Below the pieces are notes generated by a model. The model did no database searches and was not told the DNA's origin. It was given only the letters and a program-made list of their open reading frames with translations. From positions 1 to 64,000 of the forward strand of contig NZ_NKQJ01000005.1 in NCBI RefSeq assembly GCF_002312815.1: a stretch of DNA of 64,000 bases, in the 5' to 3' direction. Source of the DNA: Agaribacterium haliotis. GTDB lineage: Bacteria > Pseudomonadota > Gammaproteobacteria > Pseudomonadales > Cellvibrionaceae. Positions 57,030 through 63,206 of this stretch are shown here, in pieces; the first letter of the stretch is position 1, and each line of letters opens with the position of its first letter. The position numbers were made by a program, and so were the translations under genes.

Positions 57030-57674
57030 ATGCAGACAACCATAGTCGTCGCTGACGACCACGACCTTGTGCGCATGGGGATTGTGCGCATGATAGAAGA
57101 TATAGATAACCTTACCGTTGTTGCCGAAGCCAAGACGGGGGAGGAGGCCATACAGGCTGTGCGTGCGCACAAGCCTGGTGTGGTGCTTATGGATGTAAAA
57201 ATGCCCGGCATTGGTGGCTTAGAGGCAACCAAAAAAATACTTGCGATTGCCGCTCAGACCAAAGTCATTGCCGTTACCGGAGTGACCGATGAGATGTACG
57301 CAGACCGCTTATTAAAAGCCGGCGCGGCCGGTTACGTTACGAAAGAAGCCGGCTTTGATGAAATTGTCGCCGGCATACAAAAGGTATTGCGCGGCGGGCG
57401 CTATATGAGCGGCGATGTCGCTCAGCAGTTGGCCTTAAAAAATTTTGCCGGCGGCTCTGAGGGCAACCCGTTTGATGAGCTAAGCGAGCGCGAATTGCAA
57501 ACGGCGCTGATGATTTCCGGTGGCATGAAAGTGCCCGATATTGCCGAATCGTTTTGCATCAGCCCCAAAACGGTTAACAGCTATCGCTATCGTATTTTCG
57601 AAAAACTCAATATTACCAGCGACGTTGAGCTTGCCCTGTTAGCGGTTAAGCACAATATGCTTGAGGTCGGTTAA
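57030..57674 (+). CDS. gacA: Response regulator GacA/UvrY
   Basis: LuxR-type response regulator of the BarA/GacS system, which controls RsmA/CsrA-binding small RNAs. Receiver domain: DDHDL acidic pocket, phosphorylated Asp55 in VLMDVKMPG, late Lys in YVTKEA. C-terminal helix-turn-helix: LSERELQTALMISGGMKVPDIA and SPKTVNSYRYRIFEKL. ATG 57030 is chosen; a TTG one codon earlier exists. It lies directly upstream of uvrC, the classic gacA/uvrC order. Confidence 0.94.
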   Translation: MQTTIVVADDHDLVRMGIVRMIEDIDNLTVVAEAKTGEEAIQAVRAHKPGVVLMDVKMPGIGGLEATKKILAIAAQTKVIAVTGVTDEMYADRLLKAGAAGYVTKEAGFDEIVAGIQKVLRGGRYMSGDVAQQLALKNFAGGSEGNPFDELSERELQTALMISGGMKVPDIAESFCISPKTVNSYRYRIFEKLNITSDVELALLAVKHNMLEVG

Positions 57675-57683
57675 CGCCGGCCT

Positions 57684-59516
57684 ATGACTGATACCGCACC
57701 AGCTTTTGATGCCAAAAGCTTTTTAAAGAATTTAAGCAGCCAGCCCGGCGTCTACCAGATGTATGGTCAGGACGGCGAAATTCTGTACGTTGGCAAAGCC
57801 AAAAATTTAAAAAAGCGGGTTAGTTCGTATTTTCAAAAAACAGGCCTGCCACTTAAAACCCAGGCGCTGGTTAAGCGCATCTGCAATATTGAAATTACCA
57901 TCGCGCCGAGCGAAGCCGAAGCGCTGGTGCTTGAGCACAACTTAATTAAAGCGCAGAAACCACCGTTTAATATTCTTCTGCGTGACGATAAAAGCTACCC
58001 CTACATTTTTATTTCCTCTGGCGAAGACTACCCCAAGCTCGGTTTTCACCGCGGCGCAAAAAAACGCAAAGGCCAATATTTTGGGCCTTTTCCCAATGCC
58101 GCTGCGGTGCGTGAAAGCCTTAACTTTTTGCAAAAAACCTTCAAGGTGCGCCAGTGCGAAGACGCAACTTATAAAAACCGCTCGCGCCCGTGTTTGATGT
58201 ATCAAATTAAACGCTGTTCTGGCCCCTGCGTAAATATGATTAGCAAAGAGGCCTACGCCGAAGACCTAAGTGAAATTCAGCTGTTTTTAGAGGGTAAAAA
58301 TGCACAACTTAAAAATACCCTCGGCAAAAAAATGGAAGAGGCCGCAGGCGAGCTTGAGTATGAAAAAGCGGCGGAATTTCGCGACCGCTTAGCAGCGCTG
58401 CAGCATATTCAAGCCGAGCAAAGCATCGAAGCGGGCATGGGTAATATGGATGTGATTGCCTGCTGGCGTGAAAACGCGGCCAGCTGTGTGCACGTTATTT
58501 ATGTGCGCTCGGGGCGCATTATGGGTAGCCGCAGTTATTTCCCAAGCGACAAGCTCGAAAGTGAAGAGCAAGAAGTGCTGCAGAGCTTTATTGCGCAAAA
58601 GTACTTAGGCGGGCAGAGCTTTGATGTGCCTTCGGAACTTGTCGTCAACCACGCACCTGAGCACGACAGTGCTCTAATCGAGGCGATACAAGAGCAGCGC
58701 GGCAGCAATATTAAAATCAGCAGCAATGTGCGCACCTACAAAGCCAAGTGGCTGGCGATGGCGGTGGAGGCGGCGCGCCAAAACCTGCAGCAAAAACTCA
58801 ATAGCCAAATGACGCTCGACAAGCGCTATCAGGCTCTGGCCGATGTGCTGGGGCTGGACGAGCCACCGGCGCGCATGGAGTGTTTTGATATCAGCCACAG
58901 TTCGGGCGAGAGCACTGTAGCTTCATGTGTGGTCTTCGACAGCCAGGGACCTAAAAAAAGCGATTATCGGCGTTTTAATATAGAAGACATCAATGCAGGC
59001 GATGATTATGCCGCGATGCATCAGGCCTTGAACCGGCGCTACACCCGCTTGCAAAAAGAAGACAAGGCCCTGCCGGAACTGCTGATTATCGACGGCGGCA
59101 AAGGGCAGTTAAGCCAGGCCCGCGAAGTGCTCGCCGAGCTCGGCATTCACTCAGTGATGTTGATCGGCGTCGCCAAAGGCCCGACCCGCAAGGCCGGGCT
59201 CGAGCTTTTGCACTTTGAAGATGGGCGCGAGCTAGATTTGCCCGGCGATCACCCGGCTTTGCACCTGATTCAGTTTATCCGCGATGAAGCGCACCGCTTT
59301 GCGGTCAGCAGCCACGTGCAGGCGCGGGACAAAAAACGCCGCCGCTCGCGCCTAGAAGATGTGCCCGGTGTTGGCGCTTCGCGGCGCAAAGCGCTGTTGA
59401 CGCACTTCGGTGGCCTTGGCGAGGTGATGAAAGCCAGCCAGGCCGAACTGGCCAAGGTGCCGGGCATCAGCAAAAAATTAGCCGAGGAGGTTTACAGCGT
59501 TCTGCACAGCGAGTAG
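57684..59516 (+). CDS. uvrC: UvrABC system protein C
   Basis: Nuclease subunit of nucleotide excision repair that makes both incisions. The GIY-YIG domain is at the start (QPGVYQMYGQDGEILYVGKAKNLKKRV). A UVR motif (GELEYEKAAEFRDRLAALQ) follows, then the RNase H-like domain (MECFDISHSSGE, LLIIDGGKGQL) and helix-hairpin-helix repeats (VPGVGASRRKALLTHFGG). At 610 residues the length is normal. It lies between gacA and pgsA. Confidence 0.96.
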   Translation: MTDTAPAFDAKSFLKNLSSQPGVYQMYGQDGEILYVGKAKNLKKRVSSYFQKTGLPLKTQALVKRICNIEITIAPSEAEALVLEHNLIKAQKPPFNILLRDDKSYPYIFISSGEDYPKLGFHRGAKKRKGQYFGPFPNAAAVRESLNFLQKTFKVRQCEDATYKNRSRPCLMYQIKRCSGPCVNMISKEAYAEDLSEIQLFLEGKNAQLKNTLGKKMEEAAGELEYEKAAEFRDRLAALQHIQAEQSIEAGMGNMDVIACWRENAASCVHVIYVRSGRIMGSRSYFPSDKLESEEQEVLQSFIAQKYLGGQSFDVPSELVVNHAPEHDSALIEAIQEQRGSNIKISSNVRTYKAKWLAMAVEAARQNLQQKLNSQMTLDKRYQALADVLGLDEPPARMECFDISHSSGESTVASCVVFDSQGPKKSDYRRFNIEDINAGDDYAAMHQALNRRYTRLQKEDKALPELLIIDGGKGQLSQAREVLAELGIHSVMLIGVAKGPTRKAGLELLHFEDGRELDLPGDHPALHLIQFIRDEAHRFAVSSHVQARDKKRRRSRLEDVPGVGASRRKALLTHFGGLGEVMKASQAELAKVPGISKKLAEEVYSVLHSE

Positions 59517-59548
59517 GGTGCTGCCCTCATTAGATAGAAGTGACACAC

Positions 59549-60130
59549 ATGCTTAGCACGCTACCGAACCAGCTGACGCTCTTTCGCGTTCTTGTTATCC
59601 CTATGCTTGTGGTGCTGTTTTACACCGACTGGCAGTGGCGCTTCTTTGCAAGTGCGGCGCTCTTTGGTCTGGCCGGCATCACCGATGCGCTCGACGGCTA
59701 CTACGCGCGCAAATACAATTTGAGCACGCCTTTTGGTGCCTTCTTAGATCCTGTCGCTGACAAACTCATTGTTGCCGTGGCCCTGGCGCTTCTAATTGAA
59801 CAAAACGCCAACGCCTGGTTTACCTTGCCGGCGGTGGTGATTATTTGCCGTGAAATCGTTATTAGCGCACTTCGCGAGTGGATGGCCGAACTCGGCGCAC
59901 GCTCCGCCGTAGCGGTTAGCTGGATAGGCAAGCTCAAAACCACCCTGCAAATTATCGCCATCTTGCTGCTGCTGGCTTTCCCCGCCGGCAGCCCGTTTTA
60001 TCTTCACGAGCTGGGTCTAGTCACCGTCTACGGCGCTGCAGTGCTCACTCTTTGGTCAATGTTTGTCTACTTAAAAGCCGCCTGGCCAAGTCTGAGTGGA
60101 AAAAGCATAAAAAGTGAAGAACAGGGCTAG
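59549..60130 (+). CDS. pgsA: CDP-diacylglycerol--glycerol-3-phosphate phosphatidyltransferase
   Basis: Inner-membrane enzyme that makes phosphatidylglycerophosphate. The CDP-alcohol phosphotransferase motif DG-x2-AR-x8-G-x3-D-x3-D is complete in DALDGYYARKYNLSTPFGAF and LDPVADK. Five to six membrane segments are visible. ATG 59549 (MLSTLPNQLTLFRVL) is preferred over an upstream GTG at 59540. The gene is followed by the structured repeats and tRNA genes. Confidence 0.94.
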   Translation: MLSTLPNQLTLFRVLVIPMLVVLFYTDWQWRFFASAALFGLAGITDALDGYYARKYNLSTPFGAFLDPVADKLIVAVALALLIEQNANAWFTLPAVVIICREIVISALREWMAELGARSAVAVSWIGKLKTTLQIIAILLLLAFPAGSPFYLHELGLVTVYGAAVLTLWSMFVYLKAAWPSLSGKSIKSEEQG

Positions 60131-60222
60131 GCACAGCCCGGCAATTTGGCTAAAATGCGCGGCCTTTCAGGGGTGACCCGAAAGAAACGGCGCAGTGCAA
60201 ACCATGCTGTAAAAGTAGTATG

Positions 60223-60379
60223 AGCAAAGCGCCGAGCCCGATAGGGCGACTGCTGCGAAGCAGCAAAGGTAAAAAGCCACTGGCATCCAGTGCATAACCG
60301 CTCGAACAGCGGTATGTTCTAGAAGCTCGGTTTTAACCCTGAACAAATTAATGTTCAAAACAAGGTGCGATGCCTAACT
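60223..60379 (+). ncRNA. Structured repeat, copy 1 (possible RNA)
   Basis: Starts AGCAAAGCGCCGAGCCCGAT. Closing stem GCCGAGC (60231-60237) with GCTCGGT (60325-60331). Inside are four hairpins: GCCC-GATA-GGGC, TGCTGC-GAA-GCAGCA, CACTGG-cat-CCAGTG and CCGCT-cgaac-AGCGG. It is probably transcribed with pgsA and the tRNAs. I do not recognise the family. Confidence 0.5.
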
Positions 60380-60520
60380 AGCAAAGCGCCGAGCCCGATA
60401 GGGCGACCCCGCCAAAGGCGGGAAGGTAAAGAGCCACTGGAGAATCCAGTGCAAAACCGCTTTAGAATCTACCGTTCTACTAGTTTGGTTTTATGCTCAT
60501 AGAAACTGCCTTCGAAAATT
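60380..60520 (+). ncRNA. Structured repeat, copy 2 (possible RNA)
   Basis: Offset from copy 1 by exactly 157 bp over its first half. The 28-base leading block (60380-60407) is identical. The second hairpin has a wholly different sequence, CCCGCC-AAA-GGCGGG, but the same length and pairing as in copy 1, which is strong evidence for a conserved fold. CACTGG-agaat-CCAGTG follows. The closing stem is weaker (G-U rich). It ends just before tRNA-Cys. Confidence 0.5.
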
Positions 60521-60523
60521 TTA

Positions 60524-60597
60524 GGCGCGATAGCAAAGCGGTTATGCACTGGATTGCAAATCCACGTAGCCCGGTTCGACTCCGGGTCGCGCCTCCA
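60524..60597 (+). tRNA. tRNA-Cys (GCA)
   Basis: 74 nt. Acceptor GGCGCGA / TCGCGCC, U73, anticodon loop with GCA (CTGGA-TTGCAAA-TCCAC region), TPsiC GGTTCGACTCC, CCA encoded. Confidence 0.95.
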
Positions 60598-60665
60598 CTT
60601 TCTCTATCTTTGTTCCAGTTCTAGGAGCAAAGAATTAAGGTAGGGCCAACCTACCTAGCTACCCA

Positions 60666-60752
60666 GCCCGGGTGGTGGAATTGGTAGACACAGGAGACTT
60701 AAAATCTCCCGATAGCAATATCGTGCCGGTTCAAGTCCGGCCCCGGGCACCA
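60666..60752 (+). tRNA. tRNA-Leu (UAA)
   Basis: 87 nt with the long variable arm of class II tRNAs. Acceptor GCCCGGG / CCCGGGC, anticodon arm GGAGA-CTTAAAA-TCTCC with anticodon TAA, CCA encoded. The accessory region starts just after it. Confidence 0.95.
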
Positions 60753-60762
60753 TTAGCTTGTT

Positions 60763-60935
60763 TTAATCTATTTCAAACCGCCTCGATAGTTCCCATAGCT
60801 TACCGATACGCATAAGAAAATGATCTTTTCTTGTGTCAGCTTGTTCCAGTGCATCAGTGCTTTGGTGATGCTGCAAGCAACGTTTCACCCCAACCTTATC
60901 GCCTGTTAAGCTTGCCCAGCCAACTCGCGAGCATA
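60763..60935 (-). pseudogene. Remnant of an unknown coding sequence
   Basis: On the minus strand, an open frame from the IS boundary ends in TAA at 60763-60765. It reads SRVGWASLTGDKVGVKRC, then LQHHQSTDALEQADTRKD and HFLMRIGKLWELSRRFEID. The codon composition looks coding, but there is no start and the right side is cut by the IS3 fragment. I do not recognise the family; chance is possible. Confidence 0.3.
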
Positions 60936-61120
60936 TGAAAGTGGACGTTGCCCGGTACGTGAAATATTACAACGTGGAGCGTTTGCGCTCTGCTAATGGT
61001 GATCAGTCACCAATGGCTTTTGAAAAACAAAGAGAGGCGTCGAAAAAAAGCGCGCGGGTTCTGCTCGATCAGGGCATGTCCGGCGTGGTGTTTATTCGAC
61101 CAATAAGCTCAGAGCGTTAG
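60935..61120 (+). pseudogene. IS3-family transposase OrfB, C-terminal fragment
   Basis: VDVARYVKYYNVERLRSANG and QSPMAFEKQ match the end of the DDE integrase domain of IS3-family OrfB (usual form YYNxxRxHSAxGxxSPxxFE). The catalytic Asp and Glu are upstream and lost. The right inverted repeat follows 12 bp after the stop. It cannot be active. Confidence 0.75.
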
Positions 61121-61131
61121 TATAAAATTTA

Positions 61132-61152
61132 GTGTCCGGTTTAAGTTGACCA
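61132..61152 (+). repeat. IS3-type right end
   Basis: GTGTCCGGTTTAAGTTGACC plus A. It matches 16 of 21 positions of the sequence at 61298-61318 and ends in CCA as IS3-family ends do. Confidence 0.6.
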
Positions 61153-61256
61153 GACTCGGCCACCTCGGGGACGCTATAGCCCTGCTCACGAACGAGGGCA
61201 ACCGCCTCTTCTTTAAACTCTTTAGGGTACTGCTTGTAACTACGCTTTTGCTTCAT
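61153..61256 (-). pseudogene. IS3-family OrfA, N-terminal fragment
   Basis: ATG at 61254-61256 opens MKQKRSYKQYPKEFKEEAVA followed by LVREQGYSVPEVAES, the first helix-turn-helix part of IS3-family OrfA. The frame is interrupted at 61152 by the end of another IS copy. The matching terminal repeat lies upstream at 61298-61318. Confidence 0.7.
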
Positions 61257-61297
61257 GTGTACACCTTAATCATTGACAGATATAGTCTCTCATTAAA

Positions 61298-61318
61298 GTG
61301 TCCGGTGCCATTAGACCA
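61298..61318 (-). repeat. IS3-type left end of the OrfA fragment
   Basis: On the minus strand TGGTCTAATGGCACCGGACA plus C, 42 bp upstream of the OrfA start. Confidence 0.6.
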
Positions 61319-61323
61319 CTTCA

Positions 61324-61343
61324 GTATACTGTCCTCGGAACTC
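61324..61343. repeat. REP-like half site, copy 1
   Basis: GTATACTGTCCTCGGAACTC. Its inverted form occurs at 62164-62182 and a direct form at 62254-62273. This GTATACTGTCCCCGG type is, as I recall, often found near REP-associated tyrosine transposases. Confidence 0.65.
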
Positions 61344-61416
61344 GAGACTATGACCATATCATGCAAGTGAGTTGCAAATAACTGATATTCTATTTGAGCA
61401 CTAGGAGGGCCGAGCT

Positions 61417-62148
61417 TTGACGTGTTCATTTTTCGCACTTGATGAATCAGATAATCCAGAAACAAAAATAATATCTATGACGGGCGTCGTCGTACCCGTT
61501 TCGGACTATAAAGAGGTTGCTAGAGCAATCTATTCATTTGTACATGAGATAACTCCTAACGGCATTGGAGGTACACCAGAACTGCATGGATGTGCTCTAT
61601 TAAAAGGTCATGATTGGGCAACTGATGAGATTCGTCTTAGGTGCTTCGAGATGGTGGCCAATCTTATAAATCAACTGGAACTCAGAGTAATCAGAACCGG
61701 ATATTATCGCAGTTCTGTAAAGCTTTTTACCAAGAATGACCCGAAGCTTCATCAGCTGAACTTCATGAATATGAGTCTGTCGGTTCGAGATGAGCTTGAA
61801 AAAGGAGCGGTTATTCCAGTGATTGATGGCTTGGATGAGAAGGTAGGGAGGACGCTCGCACGGCAGGGGCAACAACCCGCTTTGATGGTCGCTAAAGGAT
61901 GGAAAGAGTTGTGCAGTATTCAACCGGCAGAAAATATGTGTGAACCAATGTTTGCGCCCAGCAGCAACTCGGTATTGATTCAGCTTGTTGATATGGTGGG
62001 GTATATGCTTCAAGCGCAGGATTACGAACTAATTGGGAGAGAAACCTCAGATTTTAAGAAAGAGGTAATACAGCGCTCCAAGATTATGGTTTCATCGTTA
62101 GTCGATAATGAAGTAATCAGAATGAAGGGGCCCAGCGAGCACTCATGA
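61417..62148 (+). CDS. DUF3800-like protein
   Basis: A 243-residue protein. The N-terminus (CSFFALDESDNP) and ELHG near residue 54 carry acidic residues placed as in DUF3800, and the C-terminal SNSVLIQLVDMVGYML is the family's second acidic block (usual form LQxADLVAY). The fold is RNase H-like by general description. DUF3800 genes are frequent in mobile and defence regions, with no settled role. The start has GGAGG ten bases upstream. Base use is more AT-rich than the core genes. The gene is framed by inverted repeats at 61324 and 62164. Confidence 0.72.
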   Translation: MTCSFFALDESDNPETKIISMTGVVVPVSDYKEVARAIYSFVHEITPNGIGGTPELHGCALLKGHDWATDEIRLRCFEMVANLINQLELRVIRTGYYRSSVKLFTKNDPKLHQLNFMNMSLSVRDELEKGAVIPVIDGLDEKVGRTLARQGQQPALMVAKGWKELCSIQPAENMCEPMFAPSSNSVLIQLVDMVGYMLQAQDYELIGRETSDFKKEVIQRSKIMVSSLVDNEVIRMKGPSEHS

Positions 62149-62163
62149 TGAGGATGATCGAAG

Positions 62164-62273
62164 GAGTTCCGGGGACAGTTACTTAATTGAATTTCTACTC
62201 TTGGCCGAACAGGGCAGGAGGTGGTAATCGACCCGAAGCGGCTGTTGAGTTAGGTATACTGTCCCCGGAATTC
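62164..62273. repeat. MITE-like element with CCGGGGACAGT ends
   Basis: Left end GAGTTCCGGGGACAGTTAC (62164-62182); right end GTATACTGTCCCCGGAATTC (62254-62273). The two ends are inverted copies of each other. The 70 bp between show no gene. Its right end abuts the helicase fragment. Confidence 0.6.
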
Positions 62274-62278
62274 GGCCA

Positions 62279-62455
62279 GAAAATAACTTAGACCTAAGCG
62301 AAGATGAGAAAGTAGTAGCTCGTGAAGAGTCTACAAGGAAGCTGTACGTTGCAATGACGCGTGCAGGTCAGAACTTGCTTCTGTTTTCTACAGAAAGGCT
62401 GCCAAGCCGAGTAGAGGCGCATCTAAGTGTCGATGAATCGTTAGCTAAGGCTTGA
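62279..62455 (+). pseudogene. C-terminal fragment of a UvrD/Rep-type helicase
   Basis: Fifty-eight codons ending in TGA. STRKLYVAMTRAGQNLLLFS is motif VI of superfamily I helicases (usual form RRLLYVAxTRA), with the arginine finger. Everything upstream is missing; the join is at the MITE-like element. It lies 10 bp before the HipA-like gene, so a full helicase gene probably once headed that operon. Confidence 0.75.
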
Positions 62456-62465
62456 GGAGAGAGGA

Positions 62466-63206
62466 ATGCCTAATCCAGTTATGCTTGAGGTGACGGAAGT
62501 TACAGGTCGCGCTAAGCAAGGTGTCACTGAGCCTTATATTTGCCGCTGTAGCGATGGTTATGAATACTTTGTTAAAGGTAAAGACGCTGGCCGATCCAGC
62601 CAGATTTATGAGTGGGTTGCTGGTTGCCTGGGGCGAGCTTTGGGTTTGCCTATTCCTCATTTCGAGATTGTTCACGTTGACGAGGCGTTTTTGGATATCC
62701 CGGAGTTTAGGGGGATTGGAGCTGGGCCGGCGTTTGCATCCCGAAAGCGGCTTCTAAATGAGCTCACAATCAGTTTACTTTCCAAGGTGCCTGTTCATAC
62801 ACAGCAAAAGCTGCTGCTGTTTGATCACTGGGTTCAGAACGGTGATCGAACCTTGAGCCTAAATGGCGGTAATCCTAACCTCTTCTGGGAGCCTGGAGAG
62901 CAGCAACTTGTGGTAATCGACCATAACCAGGCATTTGATGTGGGCTATTGCGTTCAGGATACCTTCAATTATCATGTCTTCCGCGCGCAAGCGGACTCGG
63001 TGTTTTCTGATCTCGCTCAGCGCTGCGAGCTGAGTGATCAGCTTGCCTCTTGTTTGCTGAATTTGGATGATATTCTTGCTCAAATCCCCGAAGATTGGCG
63101 ATTTTTGGATGAGGATAGGCAGCAGGAGTCGGTACACTTGAGTGACGCGCAAATACGCACCATACTGAATAGATACGAAAACGAACAATTTTGGACAGAA
63201 CGATGA
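62466..63206 (+). CDS. HipA-like kinase
   Basis: A 246-residue protein related to the kinase core of HipA. Lys37 in EYFVKGK suits ATP binding; FDHWVQNGDRT (119-129) is the catalytic loop with Asp120, Asn125 and Asp127; VVIDHNQAF (149-157) is the metal-binding DFG-like site with Asp152. The N-terminal HipA subdomain is missing, so this is the short family that pairs with DUF3037. GAGGAGAGAGG precedes the ATG. The stop overlaps the next start (ATGA). Substrate is unknown; roles in stress or phage response are only guessed from HipA. Confidence 0.8.
   Translation: MPNPVMLEVTEVTGRAKQGVTEPYICRCSDGYEYFVKGKDAGRSSQIYEWVAGCLGRALGLPIPHFEIVHVDEAFLDIPEFRGIGAGPAFASRKRLLNELTISLLSKVPVHTQQKLLLFDHWVQNGDRTLSLNGGNPNLFWEPGEQQLVVIDHNQAFDVGYCVQDTFNYHVFRAQADSVFSDLAQRCELSDQLASCLLNLDDILAQIPEDWRFLDEDRQQESVHLSDAQIRTILNRYENEQFWTER

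Larger units (their letters stand above)
60131..60523. other. Structured region between pgsA and tRNA-Cys
   Basis: A gap of about 390 bp made mostly of two tandem copies of a structured element (60223-60379 and 60380-60520). A possible degenerate tail of a third copy lies at 60191-60222 (GCAGTGCAAACC...TAGTATGAGC). A hairpin CTTTC-a-GGG-tga-CCC-ga-AAG type is near 60165-60185. The tRNA-Gly gene often found here in pseudomonads is absent. Confidence 0.75.

Noticed and set aside
60223..60520. Structured repeats as c-di-GMP riboswitch, cobalamin riboswitch, attC site or hammerhead/twister ribozyme
   Set aside because: GCAAAGC and GCCACTG resemble pieces of riboswitches, but the order of helices and the conserved cores do not fit, and no cleavage core is present.
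60935..61120. A free-standing small gene
   Set aside because: It matches the end of an IS3 transposase and is followed by an IS end, so it is a fragment.
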